From positions 287,115-351,114 of the forward strand of contig NZ_FNDP01000001.1 in the NCBI RefSeq assembly GCF_900100545.1: 64,000 nucleotides of DNA, read 5' to 3'. This stretch comes from Pseudobutyrivibrio sp. 49. Lineage in GTDB: Bacteria; Bacillota; Clostridia; Lachnospirales; Lachnospiraceae. Positions 31,529 to 38,791 of this stretch are shown in pieces. Under the pieces are notes generated by a model, which made no database searches, was not told the origin of the DNA, and saw nothing but the letters and a program-made list of their open reading frames with translations. The translations under genes and the position numbers were made by a program. The stretch's first letter is position 1; every line of letters starts with the position of its first letter.

Positions 31529-32342
31529 GCCAATTGTTATGGCGCTTGTAAATCAGAAAGGTGGGACTGGGAAAACCCAAAGTACAGAAAATCTTGGAAT
31601 TGGTCTTGCTGCAGAAGGAAAAAAGGTTTTATTGGTTGATTTGGACCCACAGGGTTCACTTACCATCAGCCTTGGGTATCCACGAACAGATGAGATACCG
31701 GTAACAGTAAAGGATATTATGGCAAAGGTGCTTAATGAAGAGCGGATAGGTGGTGATGAAGGGATTCTTCATCACAAAGAAGGTGTCGATTTGCTTCCAG
31801 CAAACATAGAGCTTTCTGGTATGGAATTATCTCTTGTCAACTATATGAGTCGTGAAAGGGTTTTGAAAGAATATATTGATTCCGTAAAAACGAATTATGA
31901 CTATGTGCTAATTGATTGTATGCCTTCGCTTGGAATGCTTACCGTAAATGCGTTAGCAGCTGCTGATCAGTTAGTGATACCAGTTCAGGCACAGTACCTT
32001 TCGGTTAAAGGTTTAGAGCAGCTTTTACAGACTGTTAGCAAAGTAAGACGACAGATTAATCCCAAGCTTAAGATTGATGGAATCCTCTTAACAATGGTGG
32101 ATAACAGAACAAACTACGCTAAGGATATTAGTAATCTTATTCGTGAGACTTATGGCAGCAAGTTAAAGGTTTATAAAACTGAGATTCCACATTCAGTTAG
32201 AGCAGCTGAAATAAGTGCTGAGGGCAAGAGTATTTACGCTCATGACCCTAAGGGAAAAGTTGCAGAGGCTTATAGAGAGTTAACTAAGGAGGTATTGAAG
32301 AATGAAAGAGCGCGCAAACATTCAATTGACCAGTTACGATGA
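31521..32342 (+). CDS. parA: ParA-family partition ATPase
   Basis: 273 residues from ATG 31521, 7 nt after GGAGGG; an 11-residue upstream extension is rejected. The deviant Walker A is KGGTGKTQ near residue 14, with LVDLDPQGSL and YVLIDCMPSLG following. It should help retain the circular form of the element with ParB. It overlaps repA by 8 bp and parB by 41 bp. Confidence 0.93.
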   Translation: MSKPIVMALVNQKGGTGKTQSTENLGIGLAAEGKKVLLVDLDPQGSLTISLGYPRTDEIPVTVKDIMAKVLNEERIGGDEGILHHKEGVDLLPANIELSGMELSLVNYMSRERVLKEYIDSVKTNYDYVLIDCMPSLGMLTVNALAAADQLVIPVQAQYLSVKGLEQLLQTVSKVRRQINPKLKIDGILLTMVDNRTNYAKDISNLIRETYGSKLKVYKTEIPHSVRAAEISAEGKSIYAHDPKGKVAEAYRELTKEVLKNERARKHSIDQLR

Positions 32343-33246
32343 TATCTTTGGCGGGGCAGCTAAGGAAGAAACAGCCAAAGTACCTGATGGTGATGTGGTT
32401 GTGCAATTGCCTCTTACAGAACTTCATGCTTTTGAAGGTCACCCTTTTAAGGTTAAAGACGATGAAGATATGGCAAAGACGGTAGAATCAATACAAGAGT
32501 TTGGCGTTTTACAGCCAGCTATTGTAAGACTTGATGGCGATGGTTATGAAATCCTTTCAGGGCATAGAAGACATCATGCTTGTGAGATTGCTGGCTTAGA
32601 AACAATTCCTTGTATTGTTAGGGATTTGGATGATGATGCAGCGACCATTTTGATGGTAGATAGTAATCTGCAGCGTGAAGAAATACTTCCTAGTGAAAGA
32701 GCCTGGGCTTATAAGATGAAGTTGGACGCGATGAAGCATCAAGGTGAAAGAGGTGATTTAACTTGTGGTCAAGTTGACCACAAGTTAGATGGAAAGAAAT
32801 CTAGAGATATTTTGGCTGAACAAGTTGGAGAAAGTGCAAAGCAGATTCAGAGATATATTCGTCTGACAAATCTTTGTCCAGAGCTGATGGATATGGTAGA
32901 TAATAAACAAATTGGGTTTAATCCAGCTGTGGAGTTATCGTTCCTAAATCCAACTCAACAAAAAGACTTATTAGAGGCTATTGAATACTCACAGTCTATT
33001 CCATCACTTTCTCAGGCTCAGAGAATCAAAGCATTAGCCATAGAAAATAGAATAACTCAGGAAGGAATGAACATCATTCTTTCAGAAGAGAAAAAGCAGG
33101 ATGTAGACAGAGTTACTCTTAAGAATGATGTCCTTAAGAAATATTTTCCAAAGTCTTTCACACCACGCCAGATGGAAGACACTATTATAAAGCTGCTTGA
33201 ACAGTGGCAGAAGAAACAACAAAGAAATAAAGATATGTGCTTGTAG
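32302..33246 (+). CDS. parB: ParB-family partition protein
   Basis: 314 residues. The ParB/Spo0J N-terminal domain shows EILSGHRRHHACEIAGL (GxRR, the CTPase motif) and DSNLQREEILPSERAWAY, followed by a helix-turn-helix (RDILAEQVGESAKQIQRYI). It binds centromere-like sites and loads ParA. No repeated parS-like site was obvious nearby. Confidence 0.93.
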   Translation: MKERANIQLTSYDDIFGGAAKEETAKVPDGDVVVQLPLTELHAFEGHPFKVKDDEDMAKTVESIQEFGVLQPAIVRLDGDGYEILSGHRRHHACEIAGLETIPCIVRDLDDDAATILMVDSNLQREEILPSERAWAYKMKLDAMKHQGERGDLTCGQVDHKLDGKKSRDILAEQVGESAKQIQRYIRLTNLCPELMDMVDNKQIGFNPAVELSFLNPTQQKDLLEAIEYSQSIPSLSQAQRIKALAIENRITQEGMNIILSEEKKQDVDRVTLKNDVLKKYFPKSFTPRQMEDTIIKLLEQWQKKQQRNKDMCL

Positions 33247-33255
33247 GAGGTAACT

Positions 33256-33378
33256 ATGATTCCAGTAGAAGTAGATTTAAGTTTTGATGAAAATCAAAAG
33301 AAAGCTGATAGGCTTTCAAAATATCAGGAATTAATAAAACAGAATAAAGAGAAAGAAGAAACAGATGCTAAGAATTAA
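33256..33378 (+). CDS. Small charged protein, 40 aa
   Basis: MIPVEVDLSFDENQKKADRL opens a 40-residue frame 9 bp after parB, behind GTAGGAGG. It is highly charged and predicted helical. I do not recognise it; position and ribosome-binding site suggest it is translated with the partition operon. Confidence 0.55.
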   Translation: MIPVEVDLSFDENQKKADRLSKYQELIKQNKEKEETDAKN

Positions 33379-33418
33379 TATTTAGTATCTGTTTTTTTAG
33401 TGGAGAGGAGGTGAGATT

Positions 33419-33898
33419 TTGCAGGAAGAGATTGAAGAGAAAACAGTCCGGCTGGCTATAACAGGTACTAGAATGTCCATTAATGGAATTATGGCCGGCA
33501 TTAGGCTTTATATGCGGCATAGAGCAAATAAGAAGCTAGAAAGTATTGATAGCCATATACAGGGAAAGCAATCTATTGATGAGCTTATAAAGCAGAATCA
33601 AGGTGTTACCAGTATGGAGATTGGTGATAAAGGTATTAAGACCTTTGAAAGAATAGCCAAGAAGTATGGAGTGGATTTCGCAGTTATAAAAGATAAAAAT
33701 CAAAATCCACCAGTATATACTGCTTTCTTTAAGGCTAGAGATACAGATGCTTTAGAAGCCGTAATGAATGAATATGGAGCCAAGATGGTTAAGAAAGAAC
33801 AAAGGCCTAGCGTCCGTGAAAAGCTTAAACGTCTGGTTCAGAAGGTTAAGTCACAACCAAAGAAAACACGAACTAAGAAGAAGGAGCACGTTAGATGA
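33419..33898 (+). CDS. PcfB-like (DUF3801) conjugation protein
   Basis: 159 residues from TTG 33419 after GAGAGGAGG. N-terminal TVRLAITGTRMSINGIMAGI and the central IGDKGIKTFERIAKKYGVDFAV with a DTDALEAVMNEY segment match PcfB/DUF3801 proteins. In enterococcal pCF10, PcfB helps dock the relaxosome to the coupling protein. The tail is Lys-rich. It overlaps the virD4 start by 4 bp, consistent with joint function. Confidence 0.8.
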   Translation: MQEEIEEKTVRLAITGTRMSINGIMAGIRLYMRHRANKKLESIDSHIQGKQSIDELIKQNQGVTSMEIGDKGIKTFERIAKKYGVDFAVIKDKNQNPPVYTAFFKARDTDALEAVMNEYGAKMVKKEQRPSVREKLKRLVQKVKSQPKKTRTKKKEHVR

Positions 33899-35640
33899 CA
33901 AAGCAGCAGAAGAAATTAATTCTGCTGAATGTTCCTTATGTGTTGATGGGATTATTCGCAACAAATCTAGGTGAAGCCTGGAGAATATCAGAAGGTTTTG
34001 GAATATCGGAAAAGATTGATGGATTATTTCAGTCTCTTCCGATTGCCTTCTCGAATTTCTTACCAAGTTTTTATCCATTTGATTTGGTAGTCGGTATTGT
34101 TATTGGTGTTGTGATGAAGGTTGTTGTTTATGTGAAGGGAAAGAATGCTAAGAAATATCGTCATGGTGCAGAATATGGTTCAGCACGATGGGGAAATCAG
34201 CAGGACATAGAGCCTTTCGAGGCACCAAAGTTTGAGGATAATATCATCCTCACCCAGACAGAGCGACTGATGATGAGCAGCCGCCCTAAACAGCCAAAAT
34301 ATGCAAGAAATAAGAATGTTGTAATTACAGGTGGTTCTGGATCAGGTAAGACTAGATTCTTCTTACTGCCAAACCTTTTACAGATGCATTCTAGTTATGT
34401 AGTCACTGATCCAAAGGGAGATGTTGTTATCAAATGTGGTAAGACTCTTTTGAAGCATGGCTATAGATTGAAAATATTTAATACCATCAATTTTGCAAAA
34501 AGCATGCATTACAATCCCTTCGAGTACATTCACTCTGAAAAGGATATATTAAAGCTTGTTAATGCGCTTATTACTAATACAAAAGGGGATGGTAAAGAAG
34601 GAGATCAGTTCTGGACCAAAGCTGAAACCCTCCTTTATACAGCACTCATTGGTTATATCCATTATGAGGCTCCTGAAGAGGAACAAAACTTTAATACATT
34701 GCTTGATTTCTTAAATGCCTGCGAGGTCAGGGAAGATGATGAGGATTACGAGAATCCTGTAGATATTATGTTTAACGAACTGGAGAAAAAGAATCCAAAT
34801 CACTTTGCGGTACGGCAATATAAAAAGTTTAAAATGGCAGCTGGCAAAACGATGAAAAGTATTTTAATTTCATGCGGTGCCAGATTAGCCCCATTTGATA
34901 TTGAAGAGCTTCGTGAGATTACAACTTATGATGAATTACAGCTTGATACATTAGGTGATCAAAAGACAGCATTGTTTCTAATCATGAGTGATACAGATGC
35001 TACATTCAATTTTTTGATTTCACTTATCTACACACAGCTTTTCAATTTGCTTTGTGAGAAAGCGGATGATGTTTATGGAGGAAGACTTCCAGTGCATGTA
35101 CGCTGTCTTATAGATGAGACAGCAAACATCGGACAGATACCAAACCTAGAGAAGCTGGTAGCTACAATTCGAAGCCGTGAGATAAGTGCTTGCTTATTCC
35201 TACAAGCTAAATCACAGTTGAAAGCTATCTATAAAGATCACTGTGACACTATCATTGGAAATATGGATTCGCAGCTTTTCTTAGGTGGTTCAGAACCATC
35301 CACATTAAAAGATTTAAGCCAAGCATTAGGTAAGGAAACTATTGACATGTATAACACTGGAGAAAGTAGAGGTAACAATCCTTCATTTTCTACTAACTAT
35401 CAAAAAGCCGGTAAAGACCTAATGACTATGGATGAGCTGGCTGTTATGGATGGAGATAAATGCATCTTGCAGCTTCGTGGTGTAAGACCATTTTTGTCGG
35501 ACAAATATGATGTTACTCAGCATCCATTGTATCAGGAGACTGGAGAATATGATTCTAGAAATAACTTAGATATTGAGAAGTATCTTAGGAGTGGATTAAA
35601 GGTCAAAAGTGGAGAAATGTTTGATGTAGTGAAGATGTAA
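33895..35640 (+). CDS. Type IV coupling protein (VirD4/TraG family)
   Basis: 581 residues. Two N-terminal membrane segments (about 8-26 and 60-82) anchor it. Walker A is GGSGSGKT at residues 146-153, VVTDPKGDV follows, and the Walker B-like LIDETANIG motif comes later. It links the relaxase-DNA complex to the transfer channel and powers export. It directly follows the pcfB gene. Confidence 0.93.
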   Translation: MTKQQKKLILLNVPYVLMGLFATNLGEAWRISEGFGISEKIDGLFQSLPIAFSNFLPSFYPFDLVVGIVIGVVMKVVVYVKGKNAKKYRHGAEYGSARWGNQQDIEPFEAPKFEDNIILTQTERLMMSSRPKQPKYARNKNVVITGGSGSGKTRFFLLPNLLQMHSSYVVTDPKGDVVIKCGKTLLKHGYRLKIFNTINFAKSMHYNPFEYIHSEKDILKLVNALITNTKGDGKEGDQFWTKAETLLYTALIGYIHYEAPEEEQNFNTLLDFLNACEVREDDEDYENPVDIMFNELEKKNPNHFAVRQYKKFKMAAGKTMKSILISCGARLAPFDIEELREITTYDELQLDTLGDQKTALFLIMSDTDATFNFLISLIYTQLFNLLCEKADDVYGGRLPVHVRCLIDETANIGQIPNLEKLVATIRSREISACLFLQAKSQLKAIYKDHCDTIIGNMDSQLFLGGSEPSTLKDLSQALGKETIDMYNTGESRGNNPSFSTNYQKAGKDLMTMDELAVMDGDKCILQLRGVRPFLSDKYDVTQHPLYQETGEYDSRNNLDIEKYLRSGLKVKSGEMFDVVKM

Positions 35641-35645
35641 TGGTA

Positions 35646-35671
35646 TGGCGGTTGGCGCAGGCTTGCCGCCA
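35646..35671 (+). other. Hairpin after virD4
   Basis: The stem TGGCGG/CCGCCA has a 14-nt loop and no T run. The remaining 208-bp gap before the next gene is AT-rich with nothing else recognised. It may end the transfer transcript before the inserted cargo. Confidence 0.4.
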
Positions 35672-35848
35672 AAATATAAAAAGTTATCTTTTTTGATTGT
35701 ATTAAAATTGCTATACTTTATGTTGTAACTAATTAAATATGATGATTTTATAATTACGATGATTAAGTTTGAAAGAATTCAAATGATAAATAGATGTGGA
35801 AAAATATATTAAAAAAAATAGAAATAAAGGTGAGGTGTTATAGAAGTT

Positions 35849-36373
35849 ATGCAAGAAGAAACATTTGAGCGTATTTTGCGCAGTATAGTTCTTCCTGTGG
35901 GAGAGTTGTTGAATGATGAAAGAACTTATCGTGTTACAAGGGATGATTTTGAACAGATTGATAAACAGTACAGAGAAGAGTTGGAGTCTTTCCATAAATT
36001 TTTGGTATTAACATCGGATGGGAAGACAATTGTTGGAGGCGTTCTTTTTTATGATTCTTCTGATATTCAAGAAATAATTTTTGAGGAATTTAGAGGACAA
36101 CATTTTATGAGTACTATTCATAAGAATAGAATTTTGGCTAATGAACTTTATGCTGATCAAAGAGTCACAATTGTAACAGATGCAATAGAATCATTTAACG
36201 ATTTTAAGAAGAAGCATCATTTGGCATCTTGTATAGGATTAAAAATAAGTAATCTAGAAGAGGTATATAAATATCTGAGTTTTTGGGGCGACAATGATGA
36301 TAATAAAGAATTTACAGAGATACAAAAATATGATGAGAACTCATTTATACGCAAATTCTCCAAACTGTTTTGA
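35849..36373 (+). CDS. Hypothetical protein, 174 aa (cargo between transfer genes)
   Basis: A soluble acidic protein with a mixed alpha/beta pattern: TSDGKTIVGGVLFYDSSDIQEIIF, HKNRILANEL and DAIESFNDFKKKH. I do not recognise the family; a GNAT-like or other small enzyme fold is conceivable but no motif is decisive. It lies between virD4 and the Maff2-like gene, where this family of elements normally has no gene, so it is probably inserted cargo together with the nitrilase gene. Confidence 0.5.
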   Translation: MQEETFERILRSIVLPVGELLNDERTYRVTRDDFEQIDKQYREELESFHKFLVLTSDGKTIVGGVLFYDSSDIQEIIFEEFRGQHFMSTIHKNRILANELYADQRVTIVTDAIESFNDFKKKHHLASCIGLKISNLEEVYKYLSFWGDNDDNKEFTEIQKYDENSFIRKFSKLF

Positions 36374-36498
36374 GGATATTTTTTCAAGTGCCCGCATTGG
36401 AAGAATTATAAGATAAATGTGTTTATCTAAATGAAAGCGCTATTAGGCGGAATTATGCTCTACTTATATATTAAGAATCGGAATTTACGGAGGAAAGT

Positions 36499-37341
36499 AT
36501 GACTTTTAAAGTGGCGATTTTACAGTCTCGTGCAGAGAATTCGAATATAAAGAGAAATATTGCTACCATAATCTGTTCGATGAAGGATGCATCTAAACAT
36601 GGAGCAGATATTTTGCTGCTTCCGGAGTGCTTTATAACAGGTTACGATCTTCCGATGACATATGAAAAAAGCATATCCTGTGAAGATGAAGTTATCAAGA
36701 AAGTATGCGAAGCAGCTAAAACGCATAACATCGGTGTTGTGCTGACATCTTTTACTAAAGGCAAGGTGCAACCTCAAAATACAGCATTTGTAATCAATAA
36801 ATCTGGGGAAATACTGATGAAGTATTCCAAGGTACATACTTGTGATTTCGCAGATGAAAAAGATGTTGAGGCAGGAACCGAGTTTAAGGTTTGTGATTTT
36901 GATGAAATAAAAATTGGCATAATGATTTGCTACGATAGAGAATACCCTGAGAGCGCGAGAATGCTTATGCTAAAAGGGGCAGAAATCATTCTTGTGCCTA
37001 ATGACTGTGGCTCAATGAAACCACGCATTCAAGCTTTGTCTACCAGAGCATATGAGAATATGGTTGGGATAGCAATGGCAAATGCAAATGGACAAAATGC
37101 AGGTTGTTCCTGTGCATACAGTCCTATTTGCTGGGATAAAAATGGTATTTGCGTTGATAATACGATTGTGCTTGCTGACGATATGACAGAAGGGCTGTAT
37201 TATGCAGATTTTGATATGGATGCAATAAGAGAATATAGAAGCACAGAAATGATGGGGAATACATTCAGAAAAGTAAGTGCATATAAAGGGTTATTAGACT
37301 CTACAATTTCAGCACCATTTATTAGAGTTGGGCAAGAATAG
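36499..37341 (+). CDS. Carbon-nitrogen hydrolase (nitrilase superfamily)
   Basis: 280 residues with the nitrilase catalytic triad in place: Glu43 (LLLPECF), Lys111 (YSKVH) and Cys144 (IMICYDREYPE). This size and motif set fits amidase-type branches such as N-carbamoylputrescine amidase or omega-amidase; substrate cannot be chosen from sequence. It has a strong GGAGG site, stands alone inside the transfer region, and is not a conjugation function, so it is metabolic cargo. Confidence 0.88.
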   Translation: MTFKVAILQSRAENSNIKRNIATIICSMKDASKHGADILLLPECFITGYDLPMTYEKSISCEDEVIKKVCEAAKTHNIGVVLTSFTKGKVQPQNTAFVINKSGEILMKYSKVHTCDFADEKDVEAGTEFKVCDFDEIKIGIMICYDREYPESARMLMLKGAEIILVPNDCGSMKPRIQALSTRAYENMVGIAMANANGQNAGCSCAYSPICWDKNGICVDNTIVLADDMTEGLYYADFDMDAIREYRSTEMMGNTFRKVSAYKGLLDSTISAPFIRVGQE

Positions 37342-37385
37342 ATTCACAGATAATTCAGGTTTGTCGAACTGAATATGAACCTTAC

Positions 37386-37427
37386 ATAGACCAGCGACTC
37401 TGGGGACGCTCAGATTCTCTGGTCTAT
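37386..37427 (+). other. Stem-loop upstream of the Maff2-like gene
   Basis: The stem ATAGACCAG/CTGGTCTAT (9 bp) encloses a smaller AGCG/CGCT helix. It may be a terminator for the nitrilase gene or a structured leader; it lacks a T run. Confidence 0.5.
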
Positions 37428-37505
37428 TATTATGCCCAAAATCAGGTGCGCAGGATTAAGGCATGAGATGAAACTATAAACTATATTTTTAAGAAGAAAG
37501 GAAAA

Positions 37506-37528
37506 TTCGGAAGCTCGCTGCTTCCGAA
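37506..37528 (+). other. Second stem-loop in the Maff2 leader
   Basis: A perfect 9-bp stem TTCGGAAGC/GCTTCCGAA with a 5-nt loop, about 75 bp before the Maff2-like start codon. No gene is seen in the 263-bp gap apart from these structures. Confidence 0.5.
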
Positions 37529-37604
37529 TGAAGGTGAAAAAATGATGGAGAGATTCCGGATGAAGGACAATGGATGATGGTGAGTTTTCGAACCAGGTAT
37601 CAAA

Positions 37605-37817
37605 ATGGCATTTTTTAATTCAGGTGTAGACGTAATGGGAACTTTAGTAACAGCAATCGGCGCAGGCCTTGGAGTTTGGGGCACGGTAAACCTTCTTGAA
37701 GGATATGGCAATGACAATCCGGGCGCTAAGTCGCAGGGAATGAAGCAGTTCATGAGTGGTGGTGGAATCATCCTCATTGGTATTAAGCTCATTCCACTTC
37801 TTTCAGGTTTGTTCTAA
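37605..37817 (+). CDS. Maff2-like small membrane protein
   Basis: 70 residues with two hydrophobic segments joined by LLEGYGNDNPGAKSQGMKQF. This matches the small Maff2-family proteins found before trbL in Tn1549-like elements, which have a VirB2/TrbC-pilin-like two-helix plan. A structural role in the transfer channel is likely but unproven. The ribosome-binding site is weak (CCAGG). Confidence 0.8.
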   Translation: MAFFNSGVDVMGTLVTAIGAGLGVWGTVNLLEGYGNDNPGAKSQGMKQFMSGGGIILIGIKLIPLLSGLF

Positions 37818-37912
37818 GAGCTGGTATTAAAACTAAATATTGAACCTGAAATTGGGGCTGAAGGCATTGCTTTCAGCTCCTTGTATTTGTAGTAAAGACA
37901 GGAGAACAACAT

Positions 37913-38779
37913 ATGGATTTAATATTTGACGCAATGGCGGACTATGTGAAGAGTAAGCTTATTGACGGTGTTATGTGGGTTCTGACGGGTCTTTTTGATA
38001 GTGTTAATGATGAAGTAGCAAAAGTAGCTGGACAGGTATCTACTGGTCCAGCAGATTTTGTTCCAGGTGTGTATCCACTGATTAAATCAACTTCTGAAAC
38101 GGCTCTTTTACCGATAGCAGGAATTATTATGACATTCATTGCCTGTTATGAGTTGATACAGTTAGTGGTAGCACATAATAATTTAGCAAACTTTGAGACA
38201 TGGATATTTATTAAATGGTTGTTAAAAACATCGGTGGCAGTTTTGGCAATTACACATTGCTTTGACTTTACTATGGCAGTCTTTGATGTTACCGGCCATG
38301 TATGCCAAGACGCTGGTAGTTTCATTACGCATTCTACAGCGGTTACAGGACCACAGCTGGCACAATTGAGATCTACCTTAGAGAGTATGGGTATAGGAGA
38401 AATCCTACCTATATACGCTGAAATCACAGTGCTCGGAGCAGGTTTTAAGATTCTTTCATTAATCATATTTGTAGTTATCTATGGACGTATGATAGAAATC
38501 TATCTGTTAGTTAGTATGGCTCCAATTCCATTTTCAACATTTGGAAATAAGGAACAGAGTCATATAGGACAGAACTATGTGAGAAGTTTGCTTGCTATTG
38601 GATTCCAAGGATTCTTAATCCTTATTGTAGTAGGAATCTATGCAGTGCTCATTCAGAACATTACGATTTCAGATGATATTGTAGGTACTATCTGGGGCAT
38701 TATGGGATACAACATACTTCTGGTATTCAGTTTGTTTAAGACTGGCACACTATCAAAGAGAGTATTTTCAGCACAGTAG
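37913..38779 (+). CDS. TrbL/VirB6-like conjugation membrane protein
   Basis: 288 residues with about six membrane helices, including LLPIAGIIMTFIACYELIQL, the ILSLIIFVVIYGRMIEIYLLVSMAPIP region and a C-terminal hydrophobic pair. The MAPIPFSTF motif after a membrane helix is typical of CD1107/TrbL-like proteins of Gram-positive elements. It forms part of the inner transfer channel. It is 12 bp before the prgI-virB4 gene. Confidence 0.85.
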   Translation: MDLIFDAMADYVKSKLIDGVMWVLTGLFDSVNDEVAKVAGQVSTGPADFVPGVYPLIKSTSETALLPIAGIIMTFIACYELIQLVVAHNNLANFETWIFIKWLLKTSVAVLAITHCFDFTMAVFDVTGHVCQDAGSFITHSTAVTGPQLAQLRSTLESMGIGEILPIYAEITVLGAGFKILSLIIFVVIYGRMIEIYLLVSMAPIPFSTFGNKEQSHIGQNYVRSLLAIGFQGFLILIVVGIYAVLIQNITISDDIVGTIWGIMGYNILLVFSLFKTGTLSKRVFSAQ

Positions 38780-38791
38780 AAAGGAATAGAT

